A stretch of 64,000 nucleotides of DNA from Odontocerum albicorne (taxonomy: Eukaryota > Arthropoda > Insecta > Trichoptera > Odontoceridae), in contig OX463854.1 of assembly GCA_949825065.1 (NCBI GenBank), forward strand, positions 19,716,103-19,780,102. Direction: 5' to 3'. The notes beneath the pieces are model-generated. The model made no database searches, was not told the origin of the DNA, and saw nothing but the letters and a program-made list of their open reading frames with translations. This document shows, piece by piece, positions 22,507 to 30,929 of the stretch; position 1 is the stretch's first letter, and the number at the start of each line of letters is the position of its first letter. Made by a program: the position numbers and the translations under genes.

Positions 22507-22866
22507 TTGACTAACAACGTACAAGGTGTTTCAAAACACTACATATACTTTAAAGTCTGGTTAGGTGAATATTTTAATGTAGATGTTGAGTTCATGAGGT
22601 TCCATCTTCAGCATTGTCTAAAATGGCTTTTAAGGAAAAAAACTAGCTTGGTGGATTTCTGTGAGAGTTTGCCTTCTGAAAACTACAAGGAGTTAAAAAG
22701 ATTTGCTCAGCAAATAATTACTATGTTTGGTAGCACATATATTTGTGAGCAAACTTTTTCAATTCTGAATTACCAAAAAAACAAACACTGTTCTCGGTTA
22801 TCAGATTCAGATTTAGATGCAACGCGTTACTACGCGTCTCTACTTCAAAAATGCAAGCTAATATAA
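22507..22866 (+). pseudogene. hAT transposase C-terminal dimerisation domain
   Basis: The frame is open but lacks the catalytic N-terminal part. It reads [36 protein letters not shown], then K-N-K-H-C-S-R-L and [10 protein letters not shown], ending in TAA. This is the hAT C-terminal dimerisation domain, from another hAT family than 1-1764. A roughly 95% similar inverted copy is at 37915-38175. The hAT 3' terminal sequence is at 25085-25173, so this is one end of a composite element interrupted by other insertions. Confidence 0.8.
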
Positions 22867-22924
22867 AAAAAACTGGCAAGTCAAATGCAGCCACAAAAAT
22901 CTAATTGGTTTTAAATATTCTTCC

Positions 22925-23115
22925 TCTTGGTTTAGGTCGTATGACCTGTTTGTGACGGTGGGCTGGCCTGGGATGATGACGTCCAGCTGTCCTTTCACCT
23001 TTTCGGCGGCCTTCCTGGTAATCTCCTGATGTTACGGTTTTCAGTCTTAGCGATCCTGGCCAGTCTTATATCCTCCATGCGGTCCACATGATCCCTCCAG
23101 AAGCGCTTTCCGCTT
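22925..23115 (-). pseudogene. non-LTR retrotransposon, ORF2 C-terminal tail
   Basis: The minus strand reads K-R-F-W-R-D-H-V-D-R-M-E-D-I-R-L-A-R-I-A-K then L-P-G-R-P-P-K-R, a stop, K-D-S-W-T. This is the W-x-D/G-H-V-x-R-M ... G-R-P-x-K-R-W-K-D tail of endonuclease/RT elements, with W mutated to a stop. It lies inside the hAT composite. Confidence 0.65.
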
Positions 23116-23230
23116 CCTCACTTAGTTAAAAGGAAAATAATCATGGAGAAACCAAAACACATAAAGAAACCTCTAAAACTAATAGAAAAATTTAATATCG
23201 AGTCACTTGAAGATGACAGTACAGAATACC

Positions 23231-23657
23231 TGTAGGGAATACCGACATCCCTAAATATTGTCAACATGCACGGTCAACGACCGATGAATCAACCTTTGAA
23301 TATGTACAAAGATCACATACCAGAACGTCAATATTGTTTACACGCAAATAATATTTACGTCGCATTCCACGGTAGAAAGAGAACGCATCGCGTTGTCTCA
23401 CCGTTTCGGCAATAAATATTCTACCCACTATATCATTGGCAACGTCTGCGACCACTTCGGCACGCACAGGAGTGAGATCAAGATATACTGCGGACGCATT
23501 CACGCGCCCCGTTCTGAAATTGTATATATACCTACTTATCGACAAATAAAGAGCACTTATTATTATTCACTTGACCATTCATCGCTGTTTACTATTTATC
23601 GATTATTCACTCTCACTTTTCCGCATTCCTGAATCGACGTATTTTATTTTAAATACA
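23231..23657 (+). mobile_element. possible solo LTR or other terminal repeat
   Basis: The segment starts TGTAGGGAATACC, contains a TATA-like TGTATATATACC (about 23520) and AATAAA (23546-23551), and could end AAATACA (TG...CA). No target duplication and no second LTR were found, so the limits are guesses. The overlapping small frames on both strands here match nothing I know. Confidence 0.25.
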
Positions 23658-24000
23658 AAACAAATCAAAATCATCACGACGTATCAAGTAAAGCATCCCG
23701 CTAAATACCTGTGTTGGTTGGTTGTTTTTTAATTGGTCAATTGTTGATTGCAAGAAATTGCTGTATGTTAATAAACCTGCCAGATACTGTAGCCGTGTAC
23801 TCATAATAATTTAATTAAAATAAATAAAAAAATCAATTTATTCTTCTATTTCCTTTTCAAAATGAATATTTTTTAAATAACAATAACGTAGCTATTACTT
23901 TACTCTTACCAAAAAAATATTATTCGTTCTTGTGAATTACTTAACTTCTTGACATTTTCGTAATAATATACTGACTTCAAATTCAATATAATAATACATA

Positions 24001-25082
24001 AATAGGTCTGCAAATATGAAACCGGATTTTATTATAGAAAATACACATTTATTGCATGAACATGGTAAAAAATATTTTATTCGGCATGCCGCATGCGAAA
24101 GTAGTTGCCAACTAAACGCCTTAATCGTTTCCTTGACCGGTTTTGCTGTGTGTGATGGTGCATTATCATGAAACAAAATCACTTTGTGTTGCCTCTTTTG
24201 ATATTCTGGTCGTTTTTCCCGCAATGCTTGGTTCAAATCCATAATTTGTTGTCGGTAGCGTTCAGTATTAACGGTTTCACCAGGTTTTAGTAGCTCATAA
24301 TAGATAACACCCTTCTGACCCCACTAAACACAGAGCCATGTCTTCCGTCCGATTTGGCCTTGCAGTCGATGTCGCTGATTTGCTTGGAGTTACCCATGAT
24401 CTTTTACTCTTAGGATTCTCGAAATATATCCATTTTTCATCACCAGTCACAATTCGATGGAGAAATGATTTTCTTTTGTACCTGGCGAGCAGCATTTTGC
24501 AAGTGGTTTTTCGTTTTTCCTGCTGTCTTTCATTCAATTCATGTGGAACCCATTTTTCCACCTTCTGGATCTTTCCAATGGCTTTCAAACGTATGGAGAC
24601 GGCTTCTCGTGTCACATTTTATTGATCCGCGAGTTGTTGTTGCGTTTAAGCGTCTTCCTCATCCAACAATGCTTGCAATTCGACGTCTTTAAACTTTCTC
24701 TTGGTGGTATTCCACGTTCTTCGTTTCTCACGTTAAAATCGCCACTTTTGAAAATTTTAAACCACTCAAAGCAATGTGATTTACCAAGAGCATGCTCACC
24801 GTAAGCTTCGACAAGCATTCGATGCGATTCTGCAGCAGTTTTCTTCAAACGATAACAGAAAATCAATTCTGTCCGCAAATCGTAGTTTTCAGGCAAAAAA
24901 ACATTCATGTTCAACGCTATGAAAACATATGTAGTTGTATTAAAGTTGTATTGTTGTGAGTTTAAAATCTTTGACAAATGTAAACACAAGAAAAAGGCGC
25001 TAATGACGCGGTTTGACAGTCACTACATTGACAACTAGAGCCATCTATGAGCAAATTCCAGTTTCATATTTACAGACCGATA
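24001..25082 (-). mobile_element. mariner element, internally deleted
   Basis: The left end reads AATAGGTCTGCAAATATGAA; the right end, read on the minus strand, reads TATCGGTCTGTAAATATGAA. Both have TA outside (23999-24000 and 25083-25084). At 1,082 bp it is shorter than a usual mariner of about 1.3 kb because the transposase C-terminal third is gone. It is nested in the 3' part of the hAT element, whose end follows directly at 25085. Confidence 0.85.
24080..24908 (-). pseudogene. mariner transposase, truncated and frameshifted
   Basis: The protein starts [13 protein letters not shown] at 24908 and runs through the N-terminal helix-turn-helix (K-K-T-A-A-E-S-H-R-M-L-V-E-A-Y). After frameshifts it reads W-V-P-H-E-L, then H-R-I-V-T-G-D-E-K-W-I-Y (first catalytic D) and H-D-N-A-P-S-H (second D; the usual N-A-R-P-H is altered). 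After L-L-S-H-A-A the sequence jumps to 3' UTR, so the third D is missing. At least three reading-frame breaks. Cannot encode an active enzyme. Confidence 0.88.
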
Positions 25083-25084
25083 TA

Positions 25085-25173
25085 CTGTAATTACATATGG
25101 CCCAAGCGCCGCCCGCACTAATCCCCACGTAAAATATTTGGTCCTCTTACAACAAAAGGTTGCCGACCCATGG
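25085..25173 (+). mobile_element. hAT 3' terminus
   Basis: Ends AACAAAAGGTTGCCGACCCATG. Read inward this is CATGGGTCGGCAACCTTTTG, a hAT-type end, and it recurs inverted at 37459. The next eight bases, GTCTAAAC, would be the target duplication, but the partner end is not identifiable. Confidence 0.65.
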
Positions 25174-25189
25174 TCTAAACCTTAGGTCT

Positions 25190-25690
25190 TACTTGGCAAC
25201 TTATTATTCTATTTTATCTTAAGTATTTTTTTGTTATTTGTCCTATAATTTCATATTCTTGATGCCCTTGAGAGAGATTTAATTTTTTCTACTCTAGTCT
25301 TGTATTGTCGATTGATTCGATTCTTTTGTTTTCTTTCCATGTTTTACTATACACGTATATTAATATATTCACGGTGATATGCAAAATACACTTAAGTGTC
25401 TGTAAATAAATAAATTTAATATACCTTATTCAAACTATCATATTTAAAAGTATAATTTTTTTAAAGAAAACCACTAGTGTTAAGATGAAAAGCAAAACTC
25501 AAAGTTTAAAATTATATATTCGTCCATCATCAACAAGACATGAACGAAATAAATGAATAGTCTGTGTTAATTCTTGATGAAATGTCAAAATATACAGCAT
25601 TTTTACTCGATACTTTAGTTATTTGCTGGAAAACTCTGCGGCCTTCTTATCATATTGTAATTTCTTCCTACCAAATAGATAGGTATTATT
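25190..25690. other. intergenic, nothing recognised
   Basis: AT-rich; no coding similarity found. Confidence 0.4.
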
Positions 25691-25699
25691 TAAAAACGA

Positions 25700-26240
25700 A
25701 GAAAAATTGGCTGGAACAAATTAATGGAATGAAACAACGTTGGGGGTATGTGTAACAGAAAGCTACTAGTAAAGCTTAAGCGCAAGATGTACAAGACAGT
25801 GAACAGGCCCGCTATATTACATGGAGCCTAGTGTTGGTCTTTGAAGAAAGAAAAAAAGGAACAATTGCTTCATGTCGCGGAGATGCGTTTGCTACGGTGG
25901 TCACTGGGTGTCACTAGATTGGATAAGATCCGAAATGAACAAATTCGTGAAACAATTAAAGTGATGCCAATAGTAGATAAAGTCCGGGAAGCACGACCAC
26001 GCTGGTATGGGCACGTACAACGGCGGGAAGAATGATCTACGTTAAAGACAGCCACGAATTTGGAACTCCGAAATAGACGCATAGGGAGACCCAAGAAAAG
26101 CCTATATAAGAAAGTGGAGGAGGACATGACGAGACTCAGACTGTCCCCGAGTGATTGGCGAGATTGAAAGAGATGGAGGAAAAAAGTCTGAGCACCCGAC
26201 CAAATGGATGGGATAAGGCGAGGGAAAAGAAGAAGAAGAA
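25700..26240 (+). pseudogene. RTE-like non-LTR retrotransposon, RT C-terminal end
   Basis: The frame reads C-N-R-K-L-L-V-K-L-K, K-M-Y-K-T-V-N-R-P-A-I-L-H-G-A, an in-frame TAG, C-W-S-L-K-K, then V-A-E-M-R-L-L-R-W-S-L-G-V-T-R-L-D-K-I-R-N, R-P-R-W-Y-G-H-V-Q-R-R and, after a stop, G-R-P-K-K-S. The tail is K-K-V-E-E-D-M-T-R-L-R-L-S-P-S-D-W-R-D. This is the canonical end of RTE/BovB-like ORF2 proteins in insects. The catalytic RT part is missing (5' truncation). At least two stops. Confidence 0.82.
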
Positions 26241-26384
26241 AGGCATAAAATGGCCTTTATGAAAAAACAGACAGATACTTTATTTTGGTTACATTAGGAA
26301 TCGAACCGGAAAAATCCGAGATGGAGGTGGAGTTAGTTTTTCCAAATCTTACAATCCCCACTTCAAATTAGAACTATATAGTAG

Positions 26385-26474
26385 TCAAGGAAGTATGGTT
26401 AGATCAAGTTAATCAAATTTTTGAAAGATAGATATTTATTAGGATTAAGAGAAACCAAAGGAGTTGTTTGAGAA
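26385..26474 (+). pseudogene. non-LTR 3' tail, left part (split by a SINE)
   Basis: Reads V-W-L-D-Q-V-N-Q-I-F-E-R ... N-Q-R-S-C-L-R, the W-L-D-R-V-N ... N-R-R-S-C-M-R-R segment of the S-A-Y-P family. The SINE follows directly, and the sequence resumes at 26794-26802 with the duplicated GTTTGAGAA. Confidence 0.6.
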
Positions 26475-26793
26475 TATTTATCGTATTGCACTTTCTTTGT
26501 ACACAATGAAACCTGGCGGATTTATTGACATGTGTTAGTCTCTTCACATCAGCCTGAAAATTGTTGAGGAGGCCTTAAGTGAATACCAAACAATAACTTT
26601 TTTAATGGGCTCCAGTTATTTCTCTTATGGTATTTTAAAAATATTTTTCGTTGGTTGAGCGGGTCACGTCGCATTAAACACGCGTACAGCGTATACAACA
26701 AAGAACGTGTATTCTTATACAATACCGATGTGAATTGAACCCTAAGGCCTCGATTCATAGGAATAGCGTCTCACCAACTAGGTCAAGGAAGGC
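26475..26793 (-). mobile_element. tRNA-derived SINE with exact 9-bp target duplication
   Basis: On the minus strand the head reads GACCTAGTTGGTGAGACGCT (A box) and AGGGTTCAATTCACATCGG (B box), with a central body and the tail CCGCCAGGTTTCATTGTGTA...AAAGTGCAATACGATAAATA. GTTTGAGAA is present on both sides (26466-26474 and 26794-26802), an exact 9-bp target duplication. This copy has about 110 bp more central sequence than 19909-20113 and may be closest to full length. Confidence 0.85.
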
Positions 26794-26802
26794 GTTTGAG
26801 AA

Positions 26803-26905
26803 GGAACCAGAAGACGTATAAATATGTCGCATTAGAAAAAAGTATTATTCTATCGATCCTCCTTCTCAGACAAGGAAACGGCGTGATGGTATGTATCTAT
26901 GTATT
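26803..26905 (+). pseudogene. non-LTR 3' tail, right part
   Basis: Continues the tail interrupted at 26474, with a decayed S-I-L-S-x-x-P region and CAGACAAGGAAACGGCGTGA. The latter matches GACAAGGAAACGGCTGG at 18759. Confidence 0.55.
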
Positions 26906-27326
26906 GATGATAATAAAATATAATTGATCATGTTGATAACAGAATATGTTTTTATAATCATGAATTTATTTGATTGTGACATGAGTTATTAGCATGTTTG
27001 TACCATTAGTAACACAAAGCACAAACTGACAAGTAACGATGACTTGCAAAAAATGATGTCACGTATTGCCTCTTGCCCCAGAGTCGTTATCAACAACTGA
27101 CGGCGGTTATGACTGGTTCGCCGTAACTCCATTTTCCCGTTCTTTTTATATTTTTTATTGTTTATTTCATCAAGACACATAGCTAAGCTATTTCAAAACT
27201 TAATAATAATAATGTCGTTTATTGGTAGTAACAAAGCAATAAAATAAAAATATCCATTGATATAGGTTTCACACGATTCATGTAAGAAATAAGGTGAATC
27301 AGATTATATCAAAAGATCATCTAGCT

Positions 27327-27379
27327 CAGTGTTTCCCAAAGTGGAACCCACGCCCAAAAAAAAACGTTGGGAAACACTG
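27327..27379. mobile_element. miniature hAT-like insertion, 53 bp, 8-bp target duplication
   Basis: Starts CAGTGTTTCCCAA and ends TTGGGAAACACTG, perfect 13-bp inverted ends of hAT type (CAGTGTTTCCCAA). It is flanked by ATCTAGCT on both sides (27319-27326 and 27380-27387). The interior is only 27 bases, mostly GTGGAACCCACGCCC and an A run. Confidence 0.88.
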
Positions 27380-27705
27380 ATCTAGCTCATCTTGTAAGAC
27401 AGGTATCACTCCCGATACTAAGAAATCTGACCGGAGGGCATCAAATATGTTTTTCAGGCTGTCATCATATGATCACTTGAGATGATAACGCGAGGCATGC
27501 TGTACAATTCCGCCAAATGTGGAATCTTCGTGTTTTTCGAATCGTTATGTTAGCAATAAAGCTTAAATATATAGGTAGTATATTTTAAATATATTTTTTG
27601 TAATATTTAAGGAAGAAATCAACAGAAACAAACATAAAAAACTAGTTTCCACATTCGAATATGTTAAATAATGAATTACGTGCGTATGTTTATTTAATGC
27701 TTTAT

Positions 27706-27762
27706 CGTATATGGTACAACATGGTGGGCTTATTGTCATGTGGCAATCTCTTCCAACCAAAC
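27706..27762 (-). mobile_element. SINE 3' tail fragment
   Basis: On the minus strand: GTTTGGTTGGAAGAGATTGC, CACATGACAATAAGCCCACC and ATGTTGTACCATATAC, the SINE 3' body. Confidence 0.6.
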
Positions 27763-27779
27763 ATCAAATTATTTTACAA

Positions 27780-28905
27780 TCTGCGTAGATTACGATTGTA
27801 TTCCAGGGATATTTTTTACATATTCAATACAATAAAATAACGACAATAATCCCGTATTCAATACCTTTCTTTGACATTTCATCATTGCGAATAATCAGCA
27901 TCGGACGCTCATGGTCTGTGAATATGTGACCAATTCAATGGTACAAAATAGTGAACCTTGTTGTCATCTGCGCGAGCATTGCGAGCACTGGCGTATATAT
28001 TGTTTACTTATTAACACTTTGAAAATTATTCGTTTATTTATTTTTTTGCTTAAATTTGCGTTGTATTGTGAACATGTTTGAAACAATGTTTCAAGTATTT
28101 TTTATTATTTTCTAAAGTCAGTTAAAAGTCAATTGCTTTTAGTTTAAACGTGTTAAACGATTATTATTATGTCTCCCTTCTCAATCCAGTTGAGCCACTG
28201 CTGACCTTCACTTCTTAAGATTTCTGGCCACGTATTCCAATTCTACTAGTACTGCCCTAGTTTCTACTCATACAACCATTCCACCTGCTTTTCCCAAATT
28301 CCTTTTGAACGTCTTTATAGTGATTTTTTTTAAGTTTTGCTTATCCAGGTTTCTTCGGTTTTCCGTAATTTTATTTTATCTATCAATGGCTTCTTCACTT
28401 CCCTCCCTGTAATCTTACTCCACATGACTGGATTCTTGACCTTGTCCTTTCATTTTGATACCACGTGAGATTCCCATAAGGTTGGCTAAGCAAACACACA
28501 TTCATCTTTTCAAAATTTAAATTTTTATTTTAAAACTGATCAAATTAAAGATACCAAAAGTGATAATATTATATTTCAATTGATCCACTGCATAGGGTTT
28601 GATATTTGTTTTATGGTTCACGTAAGTGAATCGCACCATGTCACGTTTAGGACAGATTATGCCCGTCTCCAAACCCATCCTCAAAGACAGATTTGGCTTC
28701 GACCACATATAATTCTCTCGCTATACGCGATCTTCTGTTATTTCATGCATCCTTCCTTACCTTGTTACCTGCTCTTCATCATTGTAGACTTTTACGTTTT
28801 TATTTGAAAATAATTTAAAAAATCATACTCTTAACCTAAAAAATCGTACTCTTAATCATACTTACACCTTTACATAATGGGTATTATGGAGAATAATAAT
28901 TGGGT
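27780..28905. other. intergenic; possible decayed LINE near 28160-28480
   Basis: At 28160-28480 the minus strand has loosely LINE-like fragments (K-N-P-V-M-W-S-K, W-L-x-W-I-E) that I could not place. A 17-bp unit GGGTATTATGGAGAATA is duplicated near 28878-28917 next to the start of the RT element. Nothing else recognised. Confidence 0.35.
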
Positions 28906-28911
28906 ATTATG

Positions 28912-29200
28912 GAGAATACTCATAATTACAGACCTGTAGCTGTTCTCTCTTTGCTTCCAAAAATTTTCGAAACTGTACTGTGCAACCAATTGACCCACCA
29001 AGTATCAACAAGACTTATTGGAAACCAGCATGGCTTTTTGCCAAAACGATCGACTGTTACTAACCTTCTCTCTCTCACACAACAGATTGCGTCAAACTTA
29101 GACGAACTTTCACAAACGGACGTAATATATACAGACTTTCAGAAAGCTTTCGACAAAGTTGATCACGATATATTACTTAAGAAAATGCACAAACTTGGCT
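28912..29200 (+). pseudogene. non-LTR reverse transcriptase (Jockey/CR1-like), N-terminal RT part
   Basis: Open frame reading H-N-Y-R-P-V-A-V-L-S-L-L-P-K-I-F-E, N-Q-H-G-F-L-P-K-R-S-T-V-T-N-L-L and T-D-V-I-Y-T-D-F-Q-K-A-F-D-K-V-D-H. These are RT motifs 1-3; the D in Y-T-D-F-Q-K-A-F-D is the first catalytic aspartate. The element is 5'-truncated just before N-Y-R-P. The frame then runs into a T run (29201) where an inverted copy of the element's own 3' end begins. Confidence 0.88.
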
Positions 29201-29657
29201 TTTTTTTTTATCCACTTTGCACGGATTTCTCCTGTTACACAAAGAGGGTTTGCTTCTAGCGTTAGTTTATTCGTTAGGAATAATATCAGCCAGGATTCTT
29301 CTCATACTGCTAGACGGTACCGAGAATATATCAACCGTGTCATTAAGTTGGTTCAATATCTCTATACCACGCGTGTCTGAGTGTTTAGCCATGATATTCG
29401 TCCTGTAAGTTGGTATGTAGAACAGAGGGTGATTCCTTGCACGGATATATTTATTGGGTACATATAAACTTAGTGCTTCTAGAATCGCGGGACAGTTAAA
29501 GGAGCCTTGGAAAACCTTTATTAGGAATATCGCAATGGATTCTTGCCTTCTTGTTTCAAGGCTTCTGTAGTTACACACCGTGAGAAGTTCGGCATGGTGT
29601 GCATATTTTGGGTAATCGCCCTTTGTTCTGTACCATAGATATCTGAGGATTTTTTTC
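29201..29657 (-). pseudogene. inverted copy of the RT element 3' end
   Basis: The minus strand encodes I-L-R-Y-L-W-Y-R-T-K-G-D-Y-P-K-Y, R-S-L-E-T-R-R-Q-E-S and L-S-L-Y-V-P-N-K-Y-I. It is nearly identical to the plus-strand 30251-30708, including the 3' UTR to a T/A run. It replaces roughly 50 codons of the RT between the third motif and C-G-I-P-Q-G. Confidence 0.9.
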
Positions 29658-29662
29658 AATAC

Positions 29663-30643
29663 GTAACAATCCGTAACAAGTCTTCTGTGGAATTTATCGC
29701 AAGATGTGGTATACCACAAGGATCCAATTTAGTTCCTCTACTATTCCTCATATTAATAGACGACATTCAAAATTCCATAAGTCACTCGACATGTTTATTG
29801 TTCGCTGACGACTTGAAAATATTCAAAAAGATCAATTCACCTCACGACTGTGCACAGTTACAACAGGACCTAGACTCCCTAGTCTCCTGGAGTGAGCAAA
29901 ATCATCTTCTGTTCAACATTAATAAATGTGTCTGTGTATCTTATAGTCGATCGTTTTCACCAATCCACCATCAGTATACTATACAGGGAGTGGCACTAAA
30001 CCGAAGTTCTGAATTCAAGGATTTGGGCGTAACCTTCGATGTCGGACTCACGTTCGTTAACCGTGTCTCACGTTTGATATCGGACTGTTACAAACTACTC
30101 GGTTTTGTAATGAGAATATCAAGAGAATTTAACAGCATCGATATCCTCCGAAACTTATATAATTATCTAATTAGAACCAAATTAGAATATGCATCTACAT
30201 TTTGGGCTCCTCACCAGCTCAAATATAAAAACAATATAGAACAAATACAAAAAAAAATCCTCAGATATCTATGGTACAGAACAAAGGGCGATTACCCAAA
30301 ATATGCTCACCATGCCGAACTTCTCACGGTGTGTAACTACAGAAGCCTTGAAACAAGAAGGCAAGAATCCATTACGATATTCCTAATAAAGGTTTTCCAA
30401 GGTTCCTTTAACTGTCCCGCGATTCTAGAAGCACTAAGTTTATATGTACCCAATAAATATATCCGTGCAAGGAATCACCCTCTGTTCTACATACCAACTT
30501 ACAGGACGAACATCATGGCTAAACACTCAGTCACGCGTGGTATAGAGATATTGAACCAACTGAATGACACGGTTGATATATTCTCGGTACCGTCTAGCAG
30601 AATGAGAAGAATCCTGGCTGATATTATTCCTAACCAATAAATT
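29663..30643 (+). pseudogene. non-LTR reverse transcriptase, C-terminal part
   Basis: Resumes with S-S-V-E-F-I-A-R and then C-G-I-P-Q-G-S-N-L-V-P-L-L-F-L (RT motif 4), L-L-F-A-D-D-L-K-I-F (catalytic A-D-D), N-K-C (motif 6) and F-K-D-L-G-V-T-F-D. The C-terminal region follows: L-E-Y-A-S-T-F-W-A-P-H, I-L-R-Y-L-W-Y and R-S-L-E-T-R-R. TAA is at 30638-30640. The frame is open for 317 codons, so this copy is young. It is separated from its N-terminal half by the inverted segment and cannot make a complete enzyme. Known role of the family: target-primed reverse transcription of element RNA. Confidence 0.9.
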
Positions 30644-30714
30644 AACGCTAGAAGCAAACCCTCTTTGTGTAACAGGAGAAATCCGTGAAGAGTGGATAAA
30701 ATAAAAAAAATTCC

Positions 30715-30855
30715 GACTGCGAATCTAGGTGATGAAGCTACAGACTATGTATTTTTCGGTTGTCCTTTGCGAGACAGATCTGATTTACTAAAAGCCGTAT
30801 CTTTGCAGCGTCCAATGAATGTTGCGTCTCATCTTTCTTCGTGAAACTTTTACAC
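30715..30855 (+). pseudogene. non-LTR element C-terminal fragment (other lineage)
   Basis: Reads I-P-T-A-N-L-G-D-E-A-T-D-Y-V-F-F-G-C-P-L-R-D, the E-x-x-D-H-V-L-F-x-C-P zinc-knuckle-like ending of some LINE proteins, followed by a stop. It abuts the RT element 3' end and may be the target of that insertion. A related ending occurs at 45322-45513. Confidence 0.5.
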
Positions 30856-30929
30856 TTAAAGATCGATTTTTTTTAATTTGAAGCTTAATCAGTTGAAACT
30901 TTAAATTGTCTAGAAATGTATTTTTTTTT

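Noticed and set aside
23261..23632. Overlapping frames of 94 (-) and 79 (+) codons as genes
   Set aside because: They lie on opposite strands within a segment with LTR-like TATA and AATAAA signals and match no family.
28912..30643. Twin-priming as explanation of the inverted segment
   Set aside because: Twin priming inverts the 5' part without duplicating the 3' end; here the 3' end exists in both orientations.
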